Assembly: GCA_018700215.1 (NCBI GenBank)
Contig: JABIST010000178.1
Coordinates: forward strand, 1 to 18,633
DNA: 18,633 nt
From: Dehalococcoidia bacterium
GTDB taxonomy: Bacteria; Chloroflexota; Dehalococcoidia; UBA2979
Direction of reading: 5' to 3'
Shown here: piece after piece, positions 1-6,699 of the stretch
How the letters are laid out: every line of letters begins with the position of its first letter
Numbering within the stretch: position 1 is the stretch's first letter
The notes under the pieces: generated by a model
Told to the model about the DNA's origin: nothing
The model's database searches: none
Seen by the model: the letters and a program-made list of their open reading frames with translations, nothing else
Program-made: the position numbers and the translations under genes

Positions 1-121
1 CTTCGTTGTCGACGAGGGCGATGCCCGCGGAGTCGTAGCCTCGGTATTCGAGCTTGCGCAGCCCTTCGAGGACGATCTGGCCGGCGGGGCGCTGTCCGGT
101 GTAACCAACGATGCCGCACAT
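1..121 (-). CDS. glmS: Glutamine-fructose-6-phosphate aminotransferase, N-terminal 40 codons (partial)
   Basis: The visible translation begins MCGIVGYTGQ and continues with L-E-Y-R-G-Y-D-S-A-G. This is the hallmark start of the class II glutamine amidotransferase domain of GlmS. After removal of Met1, Cys2 is the nucleophile that takes ammonia from glutamine; the product, glucosamine-6-phosphate, feeds UDP-GlcNAc and peptidoglycan synthesis. Only the first 40 residues lie in the window; the rest runs off the left edge, so the isomerase domains cannot be checked. The ATG at 121-119 has a GGGAG ribosome binding site about 8 bases upstream, inside the end of plsC, and only 5 bases separate it from the plsC stop. 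It is probably the next gene of the cmk-plsC operon. PurF shares the fold, but the LEYRGYDSAG signature is specific to GlmS. Confidence 0.93.
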   Translation of the reverse strand, partial: MCGIVGYTGQRPAGQIVLEGLRKLEYRGYDSAGIALVDNE

Positions 122-126
122 GCTCG

Positions 127-867
127 TTACTCCCTGCTGCCTCGCCGCTCTTCTTCGAAGCGTTCGCGCTGATCGGGCGTGGCACGAGCGACGACGACGG
201 TGCCTTCAGACTGCGCTCCGTAGGCTCCGCGATACTCCGGCGAGAGCAGCGCGGCGACCTTTCGCATCACGAAGTCCGTGGCCTCCATTGCCGATTGGGC
301 GCTGGCCTCGGAGCGATCGAGGTGGAACGGTTCGCCGAACTCGATACGAATCGGTGGACGGCGACGTAGGAGCCAGAGGAACGGGATGCTCTTCCAACGG
401 ATGGCGTGGCTGCCTTCGATGGCGACGGGCACGATGGGCGCTTTCGCGAGGATTGCGACCATGGCGGCGCCCGGCAGCGCCGGTATCAGCCCGTTGCCGT
501 GGTTACGAGTGCCTTCCGGGTACATCATCACAACGCGCCCATCGCGCAAATAGTTCCGCGCGACACGGAGCGCACCCAGATCGCCCGAGAAGCGTCGTAC
601 TGGGAAGGCGCCGACCGCCCAGAAGACCCAGCCGATCAGCGGGATTTCGAAGAGTTCGCGTTTCGCCATGGTGTGGACGTTGCGAGGAGAGAACGAGCCG
701 AGCAGCGGTGGGTCGGCGATATGGGAGTGGTTGCAGATGAGGACGACGGGGCCCTCAGCGGGGACGTGCTCGGCACCGACGACGTCGACGCGTGCGACCG
801 TACGCGCGATGCCACGGATGAGCGCGGTGAGGAAGTTGTAGAGCCGGCGACCGAGGAAATGAAGCAT
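127..867 (-). CDS. plsC: 1-acyl-sn-glycerol-3-phosphate acyltransferase (PlsC family)
   Basis: This 246-residue protein carries the two signatures of the glycerolipid acyltransferase superfamily. The HX4D catalytic motif is at His47-Asp52 (context NHSHIADP), and the substrate-binding motif YPEGTR is at 116-121. The N-terminus (about 1-25) is basic and hydrophobic, consistent with peripheral or monotopic attachment to the inner face of the membrane. The expected role is transfer of a second acyl chain onto lysophosphatidic acid to make phosphatidic acid; other lyso-lipid acceptors are possible because the family is broad. The ATG at 867 lies 2 bases after the cmk stop, and a weak GGA lies upstream of it. 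The cmk-plsC pairing is common in bacteria (established knowledge of gene order) and supports the call. The length is normal for the family and no residue of the two motifs is missing. Confidence 0.92.
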   Translation of the reverse strand: MLHFLGRRLYNFLTALIRGIARTVARVDVVGAEHVPAEGPVVLICNHSHIADPPLLGSFSPRNVHTMAKRELFEIPLIGWVFWAVGAFPVRRFSGDLGALRVARNYLRDGRVVMMYPEGTRNHGNGLIPALPGAAMVAILAKAPIVPVAIEGSHAIRWKSIPFLWLLRRRPPIRIEFGEPFHLDRSEASAQSAMEATDFVMRKVAALLSPEYRGAYGAQSEGTVVVARATPDQRERFEEERRGSRE

Positions 868-869
868 TG

Positions 870-1565
870 CTAGTCCGGGTTCGCGTCACGGTAGGCGGTG
901 ATGCAGGCCTCGACCACCAGGTCGATGCCGAGCGCATCCGTGTCGACGATGACGGCGCCCTCGGCAGCCTGTTCGCGGCGGACGGCGCGGTGGCCGGAGT
1001 CATCGAGTTCGTCGCGGCGGCGGGTGGCGACGAGTACCTGCTCGAAGGAGCTGTCGCGACCGGAGTCGAGTTCTTCACCGAGGCGACGGCGGGCGCGGGT
1101 TTCGCTGGAGGCGTCCAGGAAGACCTTGGTTCTTGCCTCGGTGAGGACGCGGGTGCCGATGTCGCGTCCGGCCATGACGACGGGTTCGCGGGATGCGATG
1201 GCGCGCTGACGGCGGACGAGCTCGTCTCGCACCTCGGTAATGCGGGAGACGAGGGAGACGTTTTGCTCTACCTCGGGGGCGCGCAGCTCGGTGGTGACGT
1301 CCTCGTCGCCGAGGAAGATGTGTGGGGTGGTGGGATCGGGCCAGCGCATATCGAGGTCGAGGGTGGCGACGAGGGCGAGCACAGCGGCTTCGTCTTCGGC
1401 ATCGGTGTCGCTGCGCAGGACGGCGAGTGTGCAGGCGCGGTACATGAGGCCGGTATCGAAGAAGCCGATGCCGAGCTGATCAGCGACGGCGCGACCGACG
1501 ACGCTCTTGCCTGCGGCGGTGGGGCCATCGATCGCGATCGAGCGCTCCAGCGAATCGGCAGTAAT
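870..1565 (-). CDS. cmk: Cytidylate kinase, apparently initiated at ATT
   Basis: Cmk phosphorylates CMP and dCMP with ATP in the cytoplasm. The frame encodes the P-loop GPTAAGKS at residues 14-21, the nucleoside-binding DTG-x-MYRA segment at 37-44, and GRDIGT at 133-138, followed by a family-typical C-terminus. The reading frame is unmistakable but has no ATG, GTG or TTG between the in-frame stop at 1604-1602 and the P-loop. The available codons include ATT at 1565-1563 and CTG at 1550-1548. ATT has GGAGG at 1576-1572 with a 6-base spacer, which is ideal placement, and gives 231 residues, close to the 227 of E. coli Cmk. I therefore chose ATT. The first ATG in frame, at 1445, would remove the P-loop and cannot be the functional start. 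The gene sits 2 bases before plsC and 62 bases after the pseudouridine synthase gene. Product certain; start uncertain. Confidence 0.9.
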   Translation of the reverse strand: MTADSLERSIAIDGPTAAGKSVVGRAVADQLGIGFFDTGLMYRACTLAVLRSDTDAEDEAAVLALVATLDLDMRWPDPTTPHIFLGDEDVTTELRAPEVEQNVSLVSRITEVRDELVRRQRAIASREPVVMAGRDIGTRVLTEARTKVFLDASSETRARRRLGEELDSGRDSSFEQVLVATRRRDELDDSGHRAVRREQAAEGAVIVDTDALGIDLVVEACITAYRDANPD

Positions 1566-1571
1566 ACGGGG

Positions 1572-1576
1572 CCTCC
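1572..1576 (-). promoter_or_regulatory. Ribosome binding site GGAGG that decides the cmk start
   Basis: On the minus strand GGAGG is followed by CCCCGT and then ATT in the cmk frame. It is the only strong Shine-Dalgarno match near the cmk N-terminus. Its 6-base spacing points to ATT at 1565 rather than to CTG at 1550 as the initiator. Confidence 0.6.
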
Positions 1577-1600
1577 GAGGGTGACGCGAAAGTTCGTAAG

Positions 1601-1630
1601 ATCATATCGATGCGTCGATCCGGGCGTCTA
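1601..1630 (-). promoter_or_regulatory. Candidate sigma-70 type promoter for cmk-plsC-glmS
   Basis: On the minus strand TAGACG (1630-1625, 4 of 6 to TTGACA) is followed after 18 bases by TATGAT (1606-1601, 5 of 6 to TATAAT). Transcription would start near 1594, about 29 bases before the ATT start of cmk. The -35 box overlaps the stop codon of the preceding gene. The -10 box stands in a small AT-rich patch in otherwise GC-rich DNA. This is a pattern match only. Confidence 0.4.
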
Positions 1631-2449
1631 GCGCGGCTCGGCCTTTGCGACGGCGATATCGAGGCCAACGAGGGTCCGTATGGTGTTCAACTCGTCGTCG
1701 GTCAGCTCGCGTGAGGCGGCGCGTTCGAGGTTGCCGAGGGTAATCGGGCCAACGGCGACGCGGCGGAGGCGGCGGACCGGGTGGCCGACGGTATCGAGCA
1801 TGCGGCGGATCTGACGCCGGCGGCCTTCGTGGATGATCAGGCGAACGACGCTCTCATCATCGCGGCGTTCGATCAGCTCGACGGTGGCGGGGGCGGTGAG
1901 CCCATCCTCGAGGACGACGCCGTCGCGGAGCTGCTCGATGGCATCGTCGTCTGGGATGCCCTCGACGACGGCTTCGTAGACCTTGTCGACCTCATAGCGG
2001 GGGTGGGTGAGGCGGTGGACGAGATCGCCGTCGGTGCTGAAGAGGAGGACGCCCTCGCTGTTCACATCGAGGCGGCCGACGTAGCGGATCTGGGGAGGGG
2101 CGTTGGGGATCAGGTCGTAGACGCTGGGGATGTCGTTCTCGGCCTTGGCGCTGACGACATAACCGTTTGGCTTGTGGAGGAGGATTGTGACGTTGTCGGT
2201 GGGGAGGGTGAGTGACTGGCCGTCTACCTCGATGGTCTGGGTAGCGGGATCAGCGCGCTCGCCGAGGGTGGCGACGCGGCCATCGACGGTGACGAGGCCG
2301 GCGGTGATCAGCTTCTCGCAGGCGCGGCGGCTGCCGTGGCCGGCACGGGAGAGCAGCTTCTGGAGGCGTTGCGCGTTGTTGGCGTGCTCGCCGGGATCGG
2401 TGGTTGGGGTAGTCAGCGCGACCGCCGCGAGCGTTCGATGGTGAACCAC
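1628..2449 (-). CDS. rluB: Pseudouridine synthase, RsuA/RluB/RluE/RluF family
   Basis: The protein (273 residues from this GTG) has an N-terminal S4 RNA-binding domain at about 27-75, beginning RLQKLLSRAGHGSRR. It is followed by the catalytic domain with the GRLD motif at 115-118, where Asp118 is the catalytic aspartate, in the context GRLDVNSEGVLLFSTDGD. A basic R-R-R-Q-I-R-R stretch near residue 210 is also typical. The family isomerises specific uridines in ribosomal RNA; the RluB-type target would be 23S rRNA, but RsuA- or RluE-type specificity cannot be excluded from sequence alone. The GTG start makes the frame overlap the preceding small gene by 37 bases. About 25 residues precede the S4 domain, so the true start may be further in; a CTG at 2416 overlaps the upstream TGA as CTGA. 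In many bacteria scpA and scpB precede this gene, but they do not here. Confidence 0.88.
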   Translation of the reverse strand: MVHHRTLAAVALTTPTTDPGEHANNAQRLQKLLSRAGHGSRRACEKLITAGLVTVDGRVATLGERADPATQTIEVDGQSLTLPTDNVTILLHKPNGYVVSAKAENDIPSVYDLIPNAPPQIRYVGRLDVNSEGVLLFSTDGDLVHRLTHPRYEVDKVYEAVVEGIPDDDAIEQLRDGVVLEDGLTAPATVELIERRDDESVVRLIIHEGRRRQIRRMLDTVGHPVRRLRRVAVGPITLGNLERAASRELTDDELNTIRTLVGLDIAVAKAEPR

Positions 2450-2700
2450 TCGGTGATTGTGGTGCGGCCGCCGGTGATGCGCGGCTGATTAGAGCTGGAG
2501 TTGGTGGCGGGGGCGATTCGTTCGACGAGTTCGCGGACGGCGCGCTCTGCGGTGAGCATGGTGGCGGCAGCGGCCACCGAGGCGGTGACGACGGGGAGCG
2601 CTCGGCTGGCAACGGCGGCGAGCACCGGGAGCGCGCTGGGGCGTTGGGCCGGCAGCATGCGGCGCTGCGGGACAGGGAGGTGGCGTGGTTCGGCGGTCAT
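2413..2700 (-). CDS. Small protein of unknown function with one hydrophobic segment
   Basis: I do not recognise this 95-residue protein. It starts with ATG preceded by GAGG and a 5-base spacer, and lies co-directionally between purN and the pseudouridine synthase gene. Its stop overlaps the start region of the latter. The N-terminal 22 residues are proline- and arginine-rich. Residues about 23-48 (ALPVLAAVASRALPVVTASV and following) are hydrophobic, alanine/valine-rich and broken by one arginine, so they could be one weak membrane helix or an amphipathic helix. Residues 49-64 look helical and charged. The tail is Ser/Asn-rich and ends with TTITEWFTIERSRRSR. The ribosome binding site, operon position and lack of a better gene in 2450-2752 support its reality. 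There is no signal peptide with a clear cleavage site and no catalytic motif that I can see. Confidence 0.6.
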   Translation of the reverse strand: MTAEPRHLPVPQRRMLPAQRPSALPVLAAVASRALPVVTASVAAAATMLTAERAVRELVERIAPATNSSSNQPRITGGRTTITEWFTIERSRRSR

Positions 2701-2752
2701 CTGGTCCTCGGAGCTGGGGTCGACGGGGAGTCGAGGTCGCTTAGAGTAGCGA

Positions 2753-3574
2753 CTATTGCGAGTGCTGGCCAGCGAGCCGCGCCTCGACCTCGGGCGTGAT
2801 GTCCACGGGCAGGGCCGCACGGCCTGACTGGTAGACGACCGAGCCGTCCTCGATGGTGACGCGGCCCTCGGCGAACGCCTGGAGCAGCTCGACGAGGAAG
2901 GGTGATTCACGGCGGACGCCGGCTTCGCGGATGAGGGTGAACAGCTCGCAGGCCTCGATGGTGGCGTCGTCGAGGTTGGTGGTGTCGCCGAGGGTCTGGC
3001 GGGCGGCAGCGAACGCGGGGCCATCGATCGGGTAGCGGCAGTAGCCGACGACGGGGCCGAGATCGACCGCGGGAATGGCGAGGTGGACCATGACGCCGGT
3101 TTCGCTGGCGTTGGTGCGGATCAGCTCGCGAATCACCTCGCGCCAGGTGCCGATCGGGCCGGTGGGCAGCGCGGGGTGGAGGTTGAGTAGCGGGAAGCGT
3201 TCGACGAACGGCGCGGTGAAAATCAGCATGTAGCCGGCGAGCACACCCACATCGACACGATGGCCGGCGATGAGCTCGGAGACCTCGCGGTCGTAGGCTT
3301 CGCGCCATGCGGGGAGGGGCTCGTCCGGCCTCGATCGATCGCCGCCGGCGGCTTTGCGGTAGGCGACGGAGGACTTTGCGTGCAGGGGGATGCCATCGGC
3401 GGCGACGCGCTCGAAGAAGGAGTCGGTGACCGGGTCATCGTGGCGGTCGCGGTTGGAGAAGACGAAGGAGATGCGGGCGTCGAGTGAGCCGTCCGCGATA
3501 GCGTCTTGTACCGCCTCGTACATGCCGCGCGAACTGGCACCACGGGTGGTGAACCAGCCGACGTGGAGGGTCAC
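2753..3574 (-). CDS. purN: PurN-like formyltransferase (phosphoribosylglycinamide formyltransferase family)
   Basis: The 273-residue protein has the formyl-transfer fold. The segment VGVLAGYMLIFTAPFV at about 109-124 matches the conserved strand of PurN. The catalytic triad is present as Asn131, His133 (LLNLHPALP) and Asp171 (VDLGPVVG), corresponding to Asn106, His108 and Asp144 of E. coli PurN. The usual role is transfer of formyl from 10-formyl-tetrahydrofolate to GAR in purine synthesis. However, the GNGSN phosphate-binding loop near the N-terminus is replaced by RGASSRG, there is extra sequence at about 66-95, and the C-terminus is longer than in the 212-residue E. coli enzyme. GAR may therefore not be the substrate. 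The GTG start overlaps the TGA of xseB as GTGA, a strong indication of coupling. No other purine gene is visible in the window. Confidence 0.75.
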   Translation of the reverse strand: MTLHVGWFTTRGASSRGMYEAVQDAIADGSLDARISFVFSNRDRHDDPVTDSFFERVAADGIPLHAKSSVAYRKAAGGDRSRPDEPLPAWREAYDREVSELIAGHRVDVGVLAGYMLIFTAPFVERFPLLNLHPALPTGPIGTWREVIRELIRTNASETGVMVHLAIPAVDLGPVVGYCRYPIDGPAFAAARQTLGDTTNLDDATIEACELFTLIREAGVRRESPFLVELLQAFAEGRVTIEDGSVVYQSGRAALPVDITPEVEARLAGQHSQ

Positions 3575-3837
3575 TGCAGTTCGCCGCCGTTGGCGCGCTG
3601 GCGGAGTAGCTCGATGCGTTGCTCGACGTCGGTGAGCAACGTCTGGCAGCGCTCGGCCAGTTCCATGCCCTGCTCGTAGAGCGCGACGGACTGTTCGAGG
3701 CTCATTGCGCCTGCTTCAAGCTGGGCGGCGGTGTCCTCGAGGCGGCTGAAGAGCGTCTCGAAATTCTCGGCTTCCTCGCTGGTGGAGTCGAGGCCGAGTG
3801 GTGGCTGGGCGTTGGATTCGGGGGTGGGATCGGTCAT
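3571..3837 (-). CDS. xseB: Exodeoxyribonuclease VII small subunit
   Basis: The 88-residue protein contains the XseB signature: a two-helix coiled hairpin beginning FETLFSRLEDTAAQLEAGAM and continuing LEQSVALYEQGMELAERCQ. About 28 acidic, proline-containing residues precede it. XseB assembles in several copies with XseA to form exonuclease VII, which degrades single-stranded DNA in both directions to oligonucleotides, in repair and recombination. Its ATG overlaps the TGA of xseA by 4 bases (ATGA), and its own TGA overlaps the GTG of the purN-like gene by 4 bases. Subunit production is thus probably translationally coupled. The length is normal for the family. Confidence 0.93.
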   Translation of the reverse strand: MTDPTPESNAQPPLGLDSTSEEAENFETLFSRLEDTAAQLEAGAMSLEQSVALYEQGMELAERCQTLLTDVEQRIELLRQRANGGELQ

Positions 3838-5039
3838 GAATCGGACTCTACACGGGCCTGGCGGCTACCGTCCCGCCAGCGCAGTTCCAGTGTATCGCCG
3901 GTGCTGACATCGGCCGCACGGGCGACCGGCTGGCCGTCTGGTCCGGCGACGAGGGCGTAGCCGCGCTCCAGCGTGGCGAGCGGGGAGAGGGTGCGGAGGC
4001 GACTGGCGAGGGAGGTGATGGCATCCCTCGATGTGGCTGTGGCGACGGTCGCTGTGTGGCGCATGCTGTCGGCGTGGGTGCCGACGCTGCGGCGGAGGGC
4101 GGCGGTGTCTGGCAGCGAGCGTTCGAGGCGGCTGGAGTCGCGGCTCACCTGCTCGCGGGACCGGGCGACGAGCTGGGAGAGGCTCATGTGCTGGCGCAGC
4201 TCCAGGCGACGGAGCTGCTGCTGGACCTCGAGGCGATCAGGGGCGGCGATTTCGGCTGCGGCGGAGGGCGTTGGTGCTCGTACGTCGGCGACGAGGTCGG
4301 CGAGGGTGGTGTCGGTTTCGTGGCCGATGGCGGAGATGACGGGGACCGGGCAGCCGAAGATGGCGCGGATCACGAGTTCGTCGTTGAAGGCCCAGAGATC
4401 CTCGGCGGCACCGCCACCGCGGGTGACGATCAGCAGGTCTGGCGACTGCTCGGGGTTACCGGGCGGGGCGATCTGGCGGATCGCGGCGGCGACGGAGGCG
4501 GCGGCGGCATCGCCCTGGACCAGCGTGGGTTGCACCAGGATCTGGGCGCGCGGCCAGCGGCGACCGAGGACGGTGCTGACATCGTGGAGGGCGGCGCCAT
4601 CGGCGGAGGTGACGACACCGATGCGCTCGGGGAAGCGGGGGAGGGGGCGCTTTCGCTCGAGGGCGAAGAGGCCTTCGGCCTCGAACATGGCGCGTCGGCG
4701 TTCGAATTCGGCCTGCAGTGCACCGACGCCGGCGGGTTGAACGAAGTCGACGATGAGCTGGAGTTCGCCGCGCTGCTCGAAGATGCCGACCTTGCCGTGG
4801 ACGATCAGCGAGGCGCCACCCTCGATGCGGTCTTGCTGGCCGATGTTCTGGTTGCGGAAGAAGGCACAGCGGAGCTGGGCGTTGTCGTCTTTGATCGTGA
4901 AGTAGATGTGGCCGGAGCGGGCGTGGGTGAGGTTGGAGACCTCGCCACTGATCCAGAGATCGGCTAGCTGGCGATCGTGATCGAGCAGATCGCGCAGGTA
5001 GCGGACGATCTGCCCGACGGAGCGAACCTCAGGCGGCAT
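3834..5039 (-). CDS. xseA: Exodeoxyribonuclease VII large subunit
   Basis: The 401-residue protein has an N-terminal OB-fold for single-stranded DNA at about 5-100 (SGEVSNLTHARSGHIYFTIK). The catalytic core follows, with GVVTS at 141-145, RGGGAAEDLWAFNDE at 207-221, GHETDTTLADLVAD at 239-252 and RAPTPSAAAE at 254-263. All are family hallmarks; the only change I notice is RGGGAAEDLW where many homologues have RGGGSIEDLW. A helical arm at about 270-350 would bind XseB, and the C-terminal GYALV segment is also typical. The ATG start shares one base with the stop codon of efp (TGATG), and the stop overlaps the xseB start. Both subunits are therefore encoded together in one coupled unit. Confidence 0.95.
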   Translation of the reverse strand: MPPEVRSVGQIVRYLRDLLDHDRQLADLWISGEVSNLTHARSGHIYFTIKDDNAQLRCAFFRNQNIGQQDRIEGGASLIVHGKVGIFEQRGELQLIVDFVQPAGVGALQAEFERRRAMFEAEGLFALERKRPLPRFPERIGVVTSADGAALHDVSTVLGRRWPRAQILVQPTLVQGDAAAASVAAAIRQIAPPGNPEQSPDLLIVTRGGGAAEDLWAFNDELVIRAIFGCPVPVISAIGHETDTTLADLVADVRAPTPSAAAEIAAPDRLEVQQQLRRLELRQHMSLSQLVARSREQVSRDSSRLERSLPDTAALRRSVGTHADSMRHTATVATATSRDAITSLASRLRTLSPLATLERGYALVAGPDGQPVARAADVSTGDTLELRWRDGSRQARVESDS

Positions 5040-5602
5040 CAGGCGGTGGCAACCCGTTCGAGATAGTCGCCGGTGGTGGTCGAGATCTTGATGCTGTCAC
5101 CGGGGTTGATGAAGAGTGGGACGTTGACCATGAGACCGGTCTCCATCTTCGCGGGCTTGGTGGCGCCGGTGGCGGTATCGCCCTTCACACCGGGGTCGGC
5201 TTCGGCGATGACGAGCACGACGGCTGGGGGGACCTCGATGGAGAGCGCCTCCTCGCCGTAGAGCACGAGCTGAACCTTGTCGCCTTCCCGCATGTAGGGG
5301 AGCGCGTCCGCGACGATGTTTTCGGACGCTTCGATCTGGTCGAAGGTCTCGGTGTTCATGAAGGTGTAGATCGGGCCATCGCCGTAGAGGAACTGCATCT
5401 CGCGGCGCTCGACGCGCGCGGCGGCGAGCTTTTCGCCGGCATTGAAGGAATGCTCGGTGATGTGACCGGCGCGGAGGTCCTTCAGCTTGACGCGGTAGAC
5501 GGCGGATCGCTTGGTCTTCACGTGGTGGACGTCGACGATCTGGTAGAGGGTGCCGTCAACTTCGACGGAGAGCCCCTTCTTCAGGTCAGAGGTACCGATC
5601 AC
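5039..5602 (-). CDS. efp: Translation elongation factor P with an altered tip loop
   Basis: EF-P binds the ribosome between the P and E sites and relieves stalling at polyproline stretches. The 187-residue protein covers the KOW-like domain I and two OB domains. Conserved stretches include FNAGEKLAAARVE, FMNTETF, DPGVKGDTATGATKPA and the C-terminal IKISTTTGDYLERV. The GTG at 5602 was chosen because AGGAG lies 7 bases upstream, it overlaps the TGA of the peptidase gene as GTGA, and it gives the family length; in-frame codons further upstream are inside pepP. The oddity is the domain I tip. Where B. subtilis has HVKPGKGAAFVR, this protein has HVKTKRSAVYR (residues 27-37). One residue is lost, the Pro-Gly before the lysine is gone, and Arg follows the lysine. 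No modification enzyme gene is in the window. Confidence 0.95.
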   Translation of the reverse strand: MIGTSDLKKGLSVEVDGTLYQIVDVHHVKTKRSAVYRVKLKDLRAGHITEHSFNAGEKLAAARVERREMQFLYGDGPIYTFMNTETFDQIEASENIVADALPYMREGDKVQLVLYGEEALSIEVPPAVVLVIAEADPGVKGDTATGATKPAKMETGLMVNVPLFINPGDSIKISTTTGDYLERVATA

Positions 5603-6699
5603 GCTGTGACTCCTATCTCGAGGTCGAGCTTCGGTGCTGCTGAGAGCGGCCGTGCTCGGCCGGATTCCATCACACACTGGTCTTCGATTCGGACACCACC
5701 CCAGCCGGGGATGTAAATCCCGGGTTCCACGGTGAAGACTTGTCCGTCTCCTAGTATCGCCTCTGATGCGGGTGCCAGTCTTGGGGCTTCGTGTACATCG
5801 AGGCCGACACCGTGTCCGAGGCCGTGTCCGAAGTATTCACCGTAACCCGCTTCGGCGATGACGGCAGCGGCGATCGCGTGAGCCTCGGCGCCGGTCATGC
5901 CGGCTTCGACGCGCTCCTCGGCCATGGTCTGGGCGGTGAGGACGGTGTCGTAGACGCGTTTGAACTGGTCGTCGGGCTCGCCGAGGAAGAGTGTGCGGGT
6001 GAGATCCGAGCAGTAGCCATCGACGATCACGCCCATATCGATGACGACGCCGCTGCCTGCGGGTAGTGGGACATCGCGAGGGTAGGCGTGGGGAGCGGAG
6101 CCCCAATCGCCGCCGGCGACGATGGTGCTGAACGAGAGGTCGTCTGCGCCATGCTCCATGACGTAGCGCTGGATCTCCCAGGCGAGCTGCCGCTCGGTCA
6201 TGCCGGGCTCGATCACCTTGATTGCGTGGACCATGCCCTCGTCACCGAGCTTCACCGCGCGGGTGAGGGCGTCCAGTTCTTCGGCATCCTTGATCAGGCG
6301 CAGTGGTTCGATCGCGTTGGGGGCGGGGACGAGACGTGGGCCGGCGGCTTCGGGCAGCGCGGCAACGGCGGCGGTCCACTGCTCGTAGGCGGCCATCGTC
6401 AGGTGGGCGGGTTCGTAACCGATGGTCATATCGACGGTGTCTTCGAGCAGATCGGCGGCGACTCCGGTCGTCGCGCCGGTGACCTGGACCAGCTCGAACT
6501 CCGGGCTCTGGCGGCCGACCTGTTCCCAGTAACGGGAGTCGGTTGCGAAGCGGGCGCGATCACGCGAGATCAGGAGCACGCCAGCGGAGCCGGTAAATCC
6601 CGATACCCAGCGGCGGTTGCTGGGCGTGGTGACGAGGAGTGCATCGACCTCGAGTGCTTCGAGGCGCGCACGTACCTGGTCAAGCCGGGCGTGGCTCAT
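5599..6699 (-). CDS. pepP: Xaa-Pro aminopeptidase / prolidase-type M24B metallopeptidase
   Basis: The 366-residue protein has the creatinase N-terminal domain (about 5-135) followed by a pita-bread metallopeptidase domain. The five metal ligands are all visible: Asp221 (VVIDMG), Asp232 (YCSDLTRT), His296 (GHGLGHGVGLDVHE), Glu325 (TVEPGIY) and Glu339 (GVRIED). It should cleave peptides next to proline in the cytoplasm with two Mn or Co ions. Dipeptidase (PepQ) and aminopeptidase (PepP) activities cannot be told apart here; length and architecture fit the Gram-positive-type aminopeptidase that often precedes efp. The start MSHARLDQVR was chosen because its ATG overlaps the TGA of aroQ by 4 bases. 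The frame stays open upstream to 6948, but only as the out-of-frame shadow of aroQ. The stop overlaps the efp start. Confidence 0.9.
   Translation of the reverse strand: MSHARLDQVRARLEALEVDALLVTTPSNRRWVSGFTGSAGVLLISRDRARFATDSRYWEQVGRQSPEFELVQVTGATTGVAADLLEDTVDMTIGYEPAHLTMAAYEQWTAAVAALPEAAGPRLVPAPNAIEPLRLIKDAEELDALTRAVKLGDEGMVHAIKVIEPGMTERQLAWEIQRYVMEHGADDLSFSTIVAGGDWGSAPHAYPRDVPLPAGSGVVIDMGVIVDGYCSDLTRTLFLGEPDDQFKRVYDTVLTAQTMAEERVEAGMTGAEAHAIAAAVIAEAGYGEYFGHGLGHGVGLDVHEAPRLAPASEAILGDGQVFTVEPGIYIPGWGGVRIEDQCVMESGRARPLSAAPKLDLEIGVTA

Noticed and set aside
867..1631. A 254-codon plus-strand frame opposite cmk
   Set aside because: It is antisense to cmk along its whole length, with glycine/alanine/acidic-rich low-complexity content and no recognisable domain.
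1480..1668. A frame beginning near the cmk promoter that supplies ATG codons (MASISPS, MILRTF) as an alternative cmk start
   Set aside because: It is in a different frame from the cmk P-loop and ends in an Arg-rich out-of-frame tail. Using it would need a frameshift, for which I see no slippery sequence.
4056..4967. A 303-codon open frame on the plus strand opposite xseA
   Set aside because: It lies wholly antisense to xseA, which has all its family motifs. The product is a Gly/Asp/Glu-rich low-complexity sequence typical of the antisense frame in GC-rich coding DNA.
5603..5677. N-terminal extension of efp to an upstream ATG
   Set aside because: The added 25 residues are the out-of-frame translation of the pepP 3' end and do not resemble EF-P. 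GTG at 5602 has a ribosome binding site and a GTGA overlap.
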